From JAFDZV01 sp966128725 (GTDB taxonomy: Bacteria > Bacteroidota > Ignavibacteria > OLB7): DNA of 60,081 bases. Location of the stretch: assembly GCA_966128725.1 (NCBI GenBank), contig CBHYLN010000009.1, forward strand, positions 1 to 60,081, given 5' to 3'. Under the pieces are notes generated by a model. It was not told where the DNA came from. It was given only the letters and a program-made list of their open reading frames with translations, and did not search any database. How positions within the stretch are numbered: position 1 is the first letter of the stretch; each line of letters starts with the position of its first letter. Shown in pieces: positions 19,101-26,924 of the stretch. Made by a program: the position numbers and the translations under genes.

Positions 19101-19303
19101 ATCGGCCCGCGACGATTGGGTGTGGACTCCTTCAGCTTTACGATGACGGTGCCGGCCAGATAGCGCAGCGGTGGTTGCCGACGAAGCGCAGCGGCCTGCG
19201 CTTGTGAAGCATCCCCGGCCATGCTTGCGTGCGCAATGGCGGCGAACAGTAGAAGTACCAGAAAGGGCAGGCAACGGAGCTGAGGATTCATCGCGACGGC
19301 CAA
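16145..19303 (-). CDS. T9SS-exported subtilisin-like serine protease with Ycf48-like propeller
   Basis: This is a secreted S8 peptidase of 1052 residues. The TTG at 19303 is favoured as start because GGGAGGT lies seven bases ahead of it; an ATG four codons in (19291) has no such site. A signal peptide follows (FLVLLLFAAIAHA). The catalytic triad is visible: Asp in IIDTGVDW (about 189), His in GYHGTLVAGC (about 274) and Ser in GTSFSSP (about 441), with the oxyanion Asn in AAAGNFG (about 370). After a beta-sandwich region, residues 680-960 carry Ycf48/sialidase-like propeller blades (repeated GG(R/V)(S/T)W). The T9SS sorting domain (about 970-1052) contains AVPNPCTSQ and LPSGNYFLRIE. It probably degrades extracellular protein or processes surface proteins. 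Confidence 0.92.
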   Translation of the reverse strand: MAVAMNPQLRCLPFLVLLLFAAIAHASMAGDASQAQAAALRRQPPLRYLAGTVIVKLKESTPNRRGPIAFGVPALDAVLKPTGVTGRRTMFPLAPYPENHTFGLNLDGAMHGFDRVYVVSFSLPYDARDIANQLVATGLVDYAEPYFIFQTTYSPNDPLLAQQDWLNVIQAPQAWDVTKGDSTIAIAIIDTGVDWTHEDILPNIMINPGEDGLDGQGKSKRTNGVDDDNNGMVDDVHGWDFVGAVNVNQAQSGNFRPDNDPSPTPSSTPGYEGYHGTLVAGCASARADNAKGVAGVGFRTRIIPVKCTGDTAATGSVLAGYDGIRYAADAGARIINCSWGGSTQQSQVQALQDVVDYAYSKRALVVAAAGNFGTNNDLAPSYPANLRHVLSVGATTSRDSAAGFSQYGVSVGVWAPGVAIYTTTPGGGYGATINGGSIDGTSFSSPITSGIIALILARHPDWTPDQAAMQIRVTGDRVKVRSSDLGPYFYRRANAFRAVSLNATLAEGDPTGIPGVAVEGYTINGKALDTIRDLDQSVTVRLTLRNYLSPVTGLSIIPLPNQALTLDAIATVDALGTLQTTTKDLQVKLRKNSGILYSEGNLQLVLKLSSGLYEDYIAVLIPVRLPGWHLQYDPLAGGGIPIYSGSGVSAVTTKLAWALTNAQTSSTTSVPLFSRVTDGENWSRLQQVPGNEALYCIHARDGQRAFAGSGPSSGQAKIFRTANAGNSWQTTSVASITPFVNAVHFFDDQNGVFVGDPLGGFWGIGTTSDGGVTWQPITTRLQATNSTEAGWNNSFAASGDNLWFGTNNSRIYRSNDRGRTWAVAQTPSVNCFFLAFANANDGMATFSPLQSGTGSYAICASRDGGRSWQLVTPPFSGAQASGVSFVPGTTRAFVATQNGMYETNDFGATWKQMAVPAIVYQSVALSTAAGVNGALGSFGNNVYGQLINYQETGSAGVEHSGSIGSGSVMMYQAVPNPCTSQTVVPFQLATTSTVHLVLYDALGLEVARHDLGKLTAGAHQATIAVDALPSGNYFLRIEAGDQSAIGRLVVAR

Positions 19304-19550
19304 ATGTGTAACCTCCCGGCATTAAACGGCCGTGGCCGATAACGCCGGAATGAAAATGTGAGTAACGAAGCGCGTAAAATAGGTACCGTGATTGCCGGAT
19401 GAAAGGGACGATCGAACGGAAGTGATGGACCGTGAAAAACTGGTGGGAAGGGAGCGTCAGAGCCGTGCCGTGTGGAGTTTGATGGTGCCTGGCGGCCCCT
19501 GATGCCGCCGCGTGGCCTGTGTCTGCCGTATCACATGCGCACTGTGCTGG

Positions 19551-19988
19551 TTATTCCTCGGGGCGCCAGCGCCGTGCCGCTTTTGCTTCGGAGCGTTTGC
19601 GCTTGTGCTGGATGCGTCGTTTGCGCGAGGCAGCCGTTGGCTTGCTGGCAACGCGTGGCCGCTCAACAACAAGGGCGGTGTTGAGGATTCGTTCCAGCCG
19701 TTCCACGACCAGCATGCGGTTGCCGCGCTGCGTTCGTGCCACACTGCTTACCACGCGAAGCGCGCCATCGCGATCGAGACGATTTGCCAGCTTCTCCAGA
19801 AGCCTGGTCTGCGTTTCGGGATCCAGCCATTGCGAGTTGGCGATCACGAAACGGACCTCCACTTTCGTCTCAACCTTGTTAACATTCTGCCCGCCAGGCC
19901 CTCCGCTTCGGCTGGTTGCAAAGTCAAGTGCCGCAAGCGGTATCATTTCGCCGGTGGACAGTGTTATACGTTCGGATGTGTCTGACAT
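19551..19988 (-). CDS. arfB: Alternative ribosome-rescue factor ArfB (peptidyl-tRNA hydrolase)
   Basis: The 145-residue protein rescues ribosomes stalled on mRNA lacking a stop codon by hydrolysing peptidyl-tRNA. The catalytic loop is intact: SRSGGPGGQNVNKVETKVE, with the GGQ near residue 32-34. The C-terminal tail is rich in Arg/Lys (SRKRRIQHKRKRSEAKAARR) as required for entry into the empty mRNA channel. Length matches the family (about 140). The lack of a codon-recognition domain separates it from RF1/RF2. It starts at 19988, divergent from the small membrane protein at 20139. Confidence 0.93.
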   Translation of the reverse strand: MSDTSERITLSTGEMIPLAALDFATSRSGGPGGQNVNKVETKVEVRFVIANSQWLDPETQTRLLEKLANRLDRDGALRVVSSVARTQRGNRMLVVERLERILNTALVVERPRVASKPTAASRKRRIQHKRKRSEAKAARRWRPEE

Positions 19989-20138
19989 GATGTTCGCGGG
20001 GTGGGCGTCTGCTGCCCGGCTTGTTCAACAAATCTTTGGCAAAGGTACGGCCTTCGGTCGTATACGATTCGGCTGCGTCCGGTGCGGTGTTCGTGCCGCT
20101 GCCGGGTGCCGGCCATACATCGACATTGGAGAGACGTA

Positions 20139-20408
20139 ATGAAACGGATCATCGCAATTGTTGCGCTGCTGGGGGCGCTTGGTCTGGTTATATACTGGGT
20201 TGCCGACGGCGCCAACTGGTTTGATGTCGATCAGGTTCGAGTGGAGAAAACCGATGAATTGTTCGGCACCAAATCCTATGAATGGGTTGACGAGCCACAC
20301 GTGGGGTTGCTTCCGGTGCTGGGGCCGGTGGCTGGCGGGCTGGCGGTGGTGGGCGTTGTGTTGATGGTGATGTCGCGCAAGAAGCCGGCACCGACCAAGC
20401 AGGATTGA
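20139..20408 (+). CDS. Small membrane protein, 89 residues
   Basis: The ATG at 20139 follows GGAGAG. The protein has two hydrophobic segments, at about residues 4-22 and 55-77, separated by a charged loop that starts WFDVDQVRVEK, and a short basic tail (SRKKPAPTKQD). It could be a two-helix inner-membrane protein with both ends inside. I do not recognise a family. It stands alone between the divergent arfB and the convergent anti-sigma gene. Confidence 0.65.
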   Translation: MKRIIAIVALLGALGLVIYWVADGANWFDVDQVRVEKTDELFGTKSYEWVDEPHVGLLPVLGPVAGGLAVVGVVLMVMSRKKPAPTKQD

Positions 20409-20459
20409 TATCGGGATCCTGACAGTTGCATGCAGGGCGTGGTAGCTGTTGTTCGTGCG

Positions 20460-20505
20460 AAAAAAAAAACACGGGGACAGACGTCGTACCACATCTGTCC
20501 CCGTG
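20460..20505 (-). terminator. Strong terminator for the sigma/anti-sigma operon
   Basis: A perfect 12-bp stem (20470-20481 with 20494-20505) is followed on the minus strand by ten T residues (A10 at 20460-20469 on the plus strand). It lies 111 bases after the anti-sigma stop. The hairpin may also act weakly for the plus-strand gene ending at 20408. Confidence 0.92.
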
Positions 20506-20615
20506 CGGTCCGCGAAGCCCTCATCCTACCAGAATGAGAAGGCGTCGACATATACACCAGGGAAACCGCGGCAGGGCGTTGTTGGATGCCCTGGCGGCGC
20601 AATGTTCTATCCGGT

Positions 20616-21191
20616 TCAGCGCTGGCCGTGTTTGCTTTCGGTCGAGGGCCTAAGCCCCGTTACCGCGCCAATCTGAATCTTCCGGCGTTTGGGTTTTGCG
20701 GCAGCCTTTCGGGCCGGGGTGGCCTGTGCGGCGCGCGACAGCGAATCCTGATGAGCGGAAACCGCCGCTGCGGCAACCGAATCGCAATTGCACGGGCGCG
20801 CAACCGGGGTGGCCGCAGGCGTTACGGGCTGCGTAACCGTAGCCGTGGTATTCTCGGGGGGGCCGCCAAACAGTTCGTGCCCGGTGTAGCCAAGCCCTGC
20901 GCCAACGATTAATGCCCCCGCTACCATACCCCACACCGCGTTCCCGATTCTGCGTGTAAACGGCACGGTTGCTGTCACTCCGATTGCCGAACCAACACGC
21001 GAGAGCATTTCCATTTCCTCCCCGGACGACATTCCCCCGAACCCTTCGTTTCGGTAAAGCGCGCCCTGCAGCTTCAACTGCTCGCGGAAGGCCGAGCGTG
21101 CGTCGCCATCGGAGATAAGCGAACGAAGAAATTCCACGGTCTCGTTGTCGGAGAGATCACCGTCGAGCAAAAGATGTACACGGTCGTTCAT
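20616..21191 (-). CDS. Anti-sigma factor-like membrane protein
   Basis: The gene overlaps the upstream sigma gene by ATGA (21188-21191), so the two are translationally coupled. The 191-residue product begins MNDRVHLLLDGDLSDNETVEFL, which fits an anti-sigma N-terminal domain but without the zinc-binding HxxxCxxC motif. A single membrane helix at about residues 86-106 is followed by a Thr/Pro/Ala-rich periplasmic region with a C-N-C pair, and a basic Lys/Arg-rich tail. It presumably holds the ECF sigma factor at the membrane until an envelope signal arrives. Its N-terminus resembles that of the second anti-sigma protein at 43465. Confidence 0.75.
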   Translation of the reverse strand: MNDRVHLLLDGDLSDNETVEFLRSLISDGDARSAFREQLKLQGALYRNEGFGGMSSGEEMEMLSRVGSAIGVTATVPFTRRIGNAVWGMVAGALIVGAGLGYTGHELFGGPPENTTATVTQPVTPAATPVARPCNCDSVAAAAVSAHQDSLSRAAQATPARKAAAKPKRRKIQIGAVTGLRPSTESKHGQR

Positions 21192-21799
21192 TGATCATGC
21201 AGATAGAGTGCCAGCCGTTGACGAAGCGTATCACGTGCCTTGAATATCCTGAACTTCACGGTTGATATCGCGGTCCCAGTGATCTTGGCGATCTCATCGT
21301 AGGAGTGCCCTTGCACGTCACGAAGGATCACCGCCTCGCGGTAGATTTCCGGCAGGCGTTCGATCTCGCCGGTGAGCGCTTCCTGAAGCATCACATCGGG
21401 GGGGCGTTCCTGCACGGGAAGCTGAAGATCATCAATCGGGTCGTGCTCACGACGAGCACGAATCATATCGATGCAGACGTTGCGTGTAAGTCGGAAGAGC
21501 CATGCGGCTACGTTAGTCCCTTCCTGATACATCCCGGCGTTCTGAAACGCCTTCAACAGAGCTTCCTGCATCGCATCCTTTGCGCGTTCACGGTCGCTGA
21601 TCATACGACAGCAATACGTAAACAACCGCTCGCGATAGCGATCGTAGAGGCTCATGAAAGCTTGTTTATCGCCGTTTGCGACACGGCGCAACAGCTCATC
21701 GTCGGATGTCGGGGTTAACCGATCGGGTTTGGCTGTCAAGGCGTTTGCGTCGAGCTTGTAATCGGTCCGGAATGGTATAGCGATTGAACCTCGTCGCAC
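21188..21799 (-). CDS. ECF-type RNA polymerase sigma factor
   Basis: The 203-residue protein has sigma region 2 (DKQAFMSLYDRYRERLFTY, then AKDAMQEALLKAF and the DNA-melting segment NVAAWLFRLTRN) and region 4 (LPEIYREAVILRDVQGHSY, then DEIAKITGTAISTVKFRIFK). It lacks regions 1.1 and 3, as in ECF sigmas. The GTG at 21799 is the outermost start; a start about 20 codons further in is possible because homology begins near residue 30. It forms a coupled pair with the anti-sigma gene downstream. Its target genes are not visible from the sequence. Confidence 0.92.
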   Translation of the reverse strand: MRRGSIAIPFRTDYKLDANALTAKPDRLTPTSDDELLRRVANGDKQAFMSLYDRYRERLFTYCCRMISDRERAKDAMQEALLKAFQNAGMYQEGTNVAAWLFRLTRNVCIDMIRARREHDPIDDLQLPVQERPPDVMLQEALTGEIERLPEIYREAVILRDVQGHSYDEIAKITGTAISTVKFRIFKARDTLRQRLALYLHDQ

Positions 21800-21983
21800 T
21801 CGTGCCCCGTGCCAATGGTGCTTGCTGGAGCCTCTTACTACGAGAACGGCGTTGGTTCTGGAAAAGTTAGTCCGGGTTTCTACTTTTTTCCAATCAATCG
21901 CATAAAAGTGTCCGGCGTTGCTTCCGCGAGGGGACTGACAACACCGGATACCCTGATATTTGCGAGCGGTTTCGGATTCGTGC

Positions 21984-24245
21984 CTATGCGCGATCCCATG
22001 TCTCGGTGACCGTGATTGCCACCATGTTGACGATGTCCTGTACCTGGCTGGAATTCTGAATCACATGCACCGGCTTGTTCATGCCCATCAGGATGGGGCC
22101 GATTGCTTCACATTCGCCCATGCGCATCAACAGCTTGTAGGCGATGTTGCCGGCGTCGATGTTCGGGAAGATCAGCACATTCGCTGCGTGCCCGCCCAGT
22201 GTGTTGAACGGATACAGCGATGTCAGCATGTCGCTGGATACGGCCGTGTCGGCGTGCATCTCGCCGTCGACAAGCAGCCCGGGATGTTCGGACTTCACAA
22301 GCTCCACCGCGCGTCGCATCTTCAGCGCCTGTGGGTGTTTTGAGTCGCCGAAGTTGGAAAACGAAAGCATCGCCACACGAGGTAACGCTCCAAACCGGTG
22401 CGCGGTTTCCGATGCCATCAGGGCAATCTCGGCCAACTGCTCGGCCGTTGGGTCGATGTTTACCGTGGTGTCCGCAAGGAAGAATTGCCCGCCGGACTTC
22501 GGCATGATCACATACAACCCGCCAACACGCGAATAACGTTGGTCGCGGCCAACTACCTGAAGCGCCGGGCGGATAACATCCGCATAGGCCATCGAGGCGC
22601 CGGCTACCAGGCCGTCGGCATCCCCCTGGCGCACCATCATCAACCCAAAGTACATCGTACGCTGCAGTAAACGGCGGGCGCTTGCCTCGCTTATGCCTTT
22701 GCGTGCACGCGCAAGGAAGAATTCCTGGTAATAACTGGTACGCCGCTCGTCCTCCATAGGATTGACAAGGTCCACACCGGCAAGGTCGATGTGGTTCTCC
22801 TCGGCCAACGCATGCATCACCCGATGACGCCCCAACAGTACCGGTTGGCAGATTCGTTCCTCCACCAGGCGCTGCGCTGCTCGAAGAACCACCGCTTCCT
22901 CGCCCTCCGGCAGAACGATGCGGCGCAACGGGCGGCGCGATTGCGCGCGGTTGATGATCGGCACCATGAAGCCGCGCGACTTGCCCAGGCGGGCTTCCAG
23001 CTCGTCGGTGTACGCTTCCCAGTTGGTGATCGGCTTGCGCGCCACACCGCTTTCGATGGCGGCCTTCGCCACTGCCGGAGCCACCCACAGCAGCACTCGC
23101 TGATCAAACGGCTTGGGAATAATGTACTCGGGGCCGAAGCTCATCGGCTTGTCGCCGTAGCTGCGGATCACCGAGTCGGCCGCGTCCTCGCGCGCCAGCG
23201 CCGCGATGGCGCGTGCGGCGGCAAGCTTCATCTGGTCGTTGATGGCTCGTGCCCGAACGTCCAGCGCGCCACGGAAAATGAACGGGAACCCGAGCACGTT
23301 GTTCACCTGATTCGGATAGTCGCTACGGCCGGTTGCCATGATGATATCGCTGCGTACGGCCGTGGCCTCCTCGTAGCTGATCTCTGGATCCGGGTTGGCC
23401 AGCGCAAACACGATTGGGTTTGCCGCCAATGTCGCCACCATTTCGCCGGTTACAAGCCCCGCCTGCGAAAGGCCGATGAAGACATCCGCGCCCACCATCA
23501 TCTGCGCCAACGTAGCGGCCTCGGTGCCGTTGACGAACTCTTCCTTGTACTTGTTAAGATCGGTGCGCCCGGCGTGGATTAGCCCCTTCGAGTCGCACAT
23601 GTAGATGTTCTCGCGGCGTGCGCCCAGCAGCACATAGAATCGCGCACAGCTGATCGCCGAGGCGCCGGCGCCGGAGATCACGATCCGCACCTCATCGATC
23701 TTCTTGCCCTGAATGTCCAGTGCGTTGACCAGTGCGGCGCCGGAGATGATGGCTGTTCCGTGCTGGTCGTCGTGAAACACCGGAATGCTCATCCGGGCCT
23801 TCAGCGCTTCCTCCACCTCGAAGCATTCCGGCGACTTGATGTCCTCCAGATTGATGCCGCCAAACGTGGGTTCCAGCGCGGCGATTGTCTCGATCAGCGC
23901 CGAGGTCTCGGTTTGCGAGATCTCGATGTCGAACACATCGATATCGGCGAACTTCTTGAACAGTACGCCCTTGCCCTCCATCACCGGCTTGCTGGCTGCC
24001 GGGCCGATGTTCCCAAGGCCAAGCACTGCCGTGCCGTTCGATACCACACCAACCAGGTTGCCCTTGGCAGTGTATTCGTACACCTTTTCCTCATCGGCTG
24101 CTATCTCGCGACATGGCTCGGCAACCCCCGGGCTGTAGGCAAGTGATAGGTCGCGTTGCGTGGAGACAGGTTTAGTGGACACCACTTCCATCTTGCCACG
24201 CCGGCCCATCCGGTGATACTCGAGTGCTTCCTCGCGTTTTATCAT
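21984..24245 (-). CDS. maeB: NADP-dependent malic enzyme with C-terminal phosphotransacetylase domain
   Basis: The 753-residue protein has a malic enzyme part (about 1-430) and a phosphate acetyltransferase-like part (about 430-753), as in E. coli MaeB (759 residues). The malic domain shows YSPGVAEPC, the catalytic-loop region DIKSPECFEVE, and the nucleotide fold ISGAGASAISCARFY. The second domain begins after IINRAQSRRPLRRIVLPEGEE and contains DGLVAGASMAYADVIRP. In MaeB the PTA-like domain binds acetyl-CoA and regulates oligomer activity rather than catalysing. The reaction is malate to pyruvate plus CO2 and NADPH, which with icd supplies reducing power. The ATG at 24245 is used. It lies about 130 bases downstream of the C17/G17 tract. 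Confidence 0.93.
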   Translation of the reverse strand: MIKREEALEYHRMGRRGKMEVVSTKPVSTQRDLSLAYSPGVAEPCREIAADEEKVYEYTAKGNLVGVVSNGTAVLGLGNIGPAASKPVMEGKGVLFKKFADIDVFDIEISQTETSALIETIAALEPTFGGINLEDIKSPECFEVEEALKARMSIPVFHDDQHGTAIISGAALVNALDIQGKKIDEVRIVISGAGASAISCARFYVLLGARRENIYMCDSKGLIHAGRTDLNKYKEEFVNGTEAATLAQMMVGADVFIGLSQAGLVTGEMVATLAANPIVFALANPDPEISYEEATAVRSDIIMATGRSDYPNQVNNVLGFPFIFRGALDVRARAINDQMKLAAARAIAALAREDAADSVIRSYGDKPMSFGPEYIIPKPFDQRVLLWVAPAVAKAAIESGVARKPITNWEAYTDELEARLGKSRGFMVPIINRAQSRRPLRRIVLPEGEEAVVLRAAQRLVEERICQPVLLGRHRVMHALAEENHIDLAGVDLVNPMEDERRTSYYQEFFLARARKGISEASARRLLQRTMYFGLMMVRQGDADGLVAGASMAYADVIRPALQVVGRDQRYSRVGGLYVIMPKSGGQFFLADTTVNIDPTAEQLAEIALMASETAHRFGALPRVAMLSFSNFGDSKHPQALKMRRAVELVKSEHPGLLVDGEMHADTAVSSDMLTSLYPFNTLGGHAANVLIFPNIDAGNIAYKLLMRMGECEAIGPILMGMNKPVHVIQNSSQVQDIVNMVAITVTETWDRA

Positions 24246-24376
24246 GATTTCTGCTTTGCGTTAACGCTCTACTTCAAGTGGACGAAACCGCAAAGTTAGA
24301 AGAAATGCACAGGTGGCAGCATCGGGATTCGGAATGGGCGGGAGATTCCAATCCCGAATCGTGGTGCCGAACGGCT

Positions 24377-24393
24377 GGGGGGGGGGGGGGGGG
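24377..24393 (+). repeat. G17 homopolymer tract (C17 on the minus strand)
   Basis: Seventeen consecutive G residues lie between the end of the OmpA/PD40 gene and the start of maeB. The last four form part of the hairpin arm at 24390-24418. Such tracts slip during replication and are also a common sequencing error. Confidence 0.9.
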
Positions 24394-24418
24394 CCGGCAT
24401 GGGGTGTTTGCCGGCCCC
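24390..24418 (-). terminator. Hairpin after the OmpA/PD40 gene
   Basis: GGGGCCGGC (24390-24398) pairs perfectly with GCCGGCCCC (24410-24418). It lies 35 bases past the minus-strand stop at 24453. On that strand it is followed by the C tract, not T residues, so it may be a non-canonical terminator or a transcript-stabilising hairpin. Confidence 0.5.
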
Positions 24419-24452
24419 GTTCTGGGCAGTCGTGTGGATCGTGTCCTGCTGG

Positions 24453-26150
24453 CTACATCGTCACAACGGTGAACTCGCTGCGCCGATTCTGATGCCGCCC
24501 GGTTTCTGTTCGGTTTGTCGCCACCGGTTTACTGAACCCAAACCCTCGTACCGCCAGACGCGAAGGATCGATGCCGCCGGAGCCAACAAGGTAGTCGCGG
24601 ACGGCTTCGGCGCGACGCAATGAAAGGCGAAGGTTGAAATCCGCGGAGCCGACATTGTCGGTGTGACCATGTATCTCGATCGCCATCGCGGGATGTTCGG
24701 CCATCAGCGAGATGATGCGATCAAGCTCGGGTTTTGACGTCGGCGAAAGCGTGGCATCGTTGTACTCGAAGAAGACATTGTTGAGCGTGAAGCTCTCCCC
24801 CTTCTTCAGCTCCTCCAGTTCGAAATCCTGGCGATACTCGTTGTACGGCGTTGCAGCCGAAATCGTATACCTGTCGGATACAAACACATATCCCGGGGCG
24901 CTTACCGAAATACCGTAATCGCGGCCGGCCTGAAGCACGGTGGTGTAGTCGCCCCGGATGGTATTGCTGTTGGCCTTGAAGATTGTTTTTCCAGTGGTCA
25001 GATCCTCGATGGTGATCGTTGCCTCGATCGGCGTTCCGGTTGCACGATCGGTGATGCGGCCGGATACCAGCACAACCGAGTTCGGGCGCATCAGCGTTGG
25101 AAGCGGCGCCACGAAGATATCCTCGTTGCCGTCCACCACGCTGGAGAAGTACACGCGATCGCCAGATGCCGGCAGCGACAGGAAGGCGTTGTCGTCGGGC
25201 GAATTGATCGGCTCGCCGAGATTGAGAGGGGCCGACCATGCGCCACCCTCGAACTTGGTCACGTAAATGTCGTCGCCGCCCACACCGCCATTGGCATTGG
25301 ATGAGTAGAACAGCGTGTTGCCATCGGCCGCGATAAACGGGGCGAAGCTGCCGCCGCCGCCATTGATCACCGGCCCAAGATTCACCGGATAACTCCACCG
25401 ATCGTTCTCGAGGTGCGAAACCCAGATCTGGTGATCGTTCGTGGGCGAATACAGCGTTGTTGCGAAGTAGAAGTCGCGCCCATCGGCGCTGACAGCGCCA
25501 CCATAGATGCGGAAGCCTGTGCCGGCGGGATACTGCCGGAAGAACTCGGAGATGCCACCGCCCAGGCCACGGATCTCCGACCACGCATTGCCGTGCAGAT
25601 GCGCACTGTAGAATGGGCCGCCATCGTTCTCCCATCCTTTCTTCAGTGAGTTGAAGTACAGAATGTGGCCGTCAGGGCTGATCGCCACAACGCCGTCGTC
25701 CGCACTGCTGTTGAAGGTGCTTCCCAGATTCACGGGCATGTCCCAATCCTCGGTATCACGCCGCACGATCGAGCGAACCGCCACATAGATGTCGTCGTCG
25801 TATCGATTCTCGCGCGTACTGCGTCTGGCCCAGGGGCGTGTGCCGCGGCGGGTGGAGTTGAAGAACATTACCGTGCCATCGGCCGATACGATCGGCGTGT
25901 TGTCGCGGTCGGGGGAGTTGATACCATTAACGCGTGTAACCGATGTGGGGCGTGCCGGGCCAACCGGCACAAGCGTATGTCCGCCCGAACCGTCGGCAAC
26001 AGGGGCAGCAACAACGCCTCGATTGCCGTTGCCGGGCTCATCGATGCGTTGCGCCAATACCGTTGCGGGCGTTGCCAGGATACCAAGTACGGTAAGGCCG
26101 ATCGCCAAGGCAGTCATGGCGAGCAAGCGACCATTTCTCAAGGGATACAT
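24453..26150 (-). CDS. Outer-membrane OmpA-family protein with PD40 propeller
   Basis: The 565-residue protein begins at the ATG at 26150, with GAGGTCC eight bases upstream. A signal peptide (to about residue 33, VLAQ) leads to PD40/WD40-like propeller repeats (about 60-300; blades such as FAPFIAADGNTLFYSSNANG). A carboxypeptidase-regulatory-like beta-sandwich follows (about 330-430; VSGRITDRATGTPI). The peptidoglycan-binding OmpA domain closes it (about 445-565; EIHGHTDNVGSADFNLRLS). This layout is shared with PorE, a T9SS-associated protein of Porphyromonas, except that PorE also carries TPR repeats, not seen here. A role in anchoring an envelope complex, possibly T9SS, is plausible but not shown. 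Confidence 0.85.
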   Translation of the reverse strand: MYPLRNGRLLAMTALAIGLTVLGILATPATVLAQRIDEPGNGNRGVVAAPVADGSGGHTLVPVGPARPTSVTRVNGINSPDRDNTPIVSADGTVMFFNSTRRGTRPWARRSTRENRYDDDIYVAVRSIVRRDTEDWDMPVNLGSTFNSSADDGVVAISPDGHILYFNSLKKGWENDGGPFYSAHLHGNAWSEIRGLGGGISEFFRQYPAGTGFRIYGGAVSADGRDFYFATTLYSPTNDHQIWVSHLENDRWSYPVNLGPVINGGGGSFAPFIAADGNTLFYSSNANGGVGGDDIYVTKFEGGAWSAPLNLGEPINSPDDNAFLSLPASGDRVYFSSVVDGNEDIFVAPLPTLMRPNSVVLVSGRITDRATGTPIEATITIEDLTTGKTIFKANSNTIRGDYTTVLQAGRDYGISVSAPGYVFVSDRYTISAATPYNEYRQDFELEELKKGESFTLNNVFFEYNDATLSPTSKPELDRIISLMAEHPAMAIEIHGHTDNVGSADFNLRLSLRRAEAVRDYLVGSGGIDPSRLAVRGFGFSKPVATNRTETGRHQNRRSEFTVVTM

Positions 26151-26924
26151 ACGAATCGGACCTCCACGATGCCCGCGCGTGAAAGGACATCACGACCAGC
26201 GTGATTCGCGTTGGGCAAACGGATTCACAGGATATATGTGCACGATTGAGCAGGGGGGAGTTCGCGGTGCGTGTACGGTTGCCTGCCGCTCAGGTGGATA
26301 ACCAAGTCGGCATAACGGAAAACGAGATCGAGGTTGGCATAACGAGCCGCGCCTGAACCTGTATCCTCATGCTCCCCATTCTGGACCGGGGACCATGCGT
26401 ACGCGCATCGAAACATTGCCGCCGGCGACCGCAAACAGTGCGGTGCAGGCAACAGCGCAAATCTACGGAACCTTGGTCACATTCGAAGCGATTCTTGGTG
26501 CGGTGAGCTGACTTTCGCAAATCGTTGCACGTATGCCCGCCAGCCCTGCGCAACCGTTTGAAGTTATGAATGAAGATTGATTTTGTCCGAGCATGAAGCG
26601 GGCAGTTTGCGTATGTTCCCCGCCTACTGTTCGTAATAACTGCAAGTTGTGTGATGCTCCGGCGTATTCCGTACAAATCAACGCCGGCACGCATTTAATA
26701 GCACTTCGCTAGCATTTGTGCGCCGGGATAAACGGTGTCTCCAGAAGGAGACCGCCTGCGATTCTCGCCTACCCGTTTGCACACACTCAGGTGTTGACGA
26801 ACAGGCGCACTCACCCCAGGAATCAATCCGCTAACAGATACGGTCGTGTGTACGTTATTCTGGATTGGTCCGAAGCAATCCCTGTCTGCAATCACGACGG
26901 GGCCCAAATGCCGAGTATACGTTC
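26151..26924. other. Long divergent intergenic region
   Basis: About 770 bases lie between the OmpA/PD40 gene (minus) and the regulator (plus). No frame shows protein features. A GTCTCC-AGAA-GGAGAC inverted repeat sits at 26737-26752. GGCATAACG occurs twice 27 bases apart (26309 and 26336). Either could be a regulator site, but I cannot assign them. Confidence 0.45.

Noticed and set aside
15854..19207. 1117-codon open frame on the plus strand
   Set aside because: It lies opposite the subtilase and MFS genes, whose proteins have clear catalytic motifs; the plus-strand translation is Arg/His/Cys-rich and has no recognisable domain. It is an artefact of GC-rich codon use.
26309..26344. Two GGCATAACG direct repeats, possible iterons
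   Set aside because: Only two copies, 27 bases apart, with no replication gene or AT-rich region nearby.
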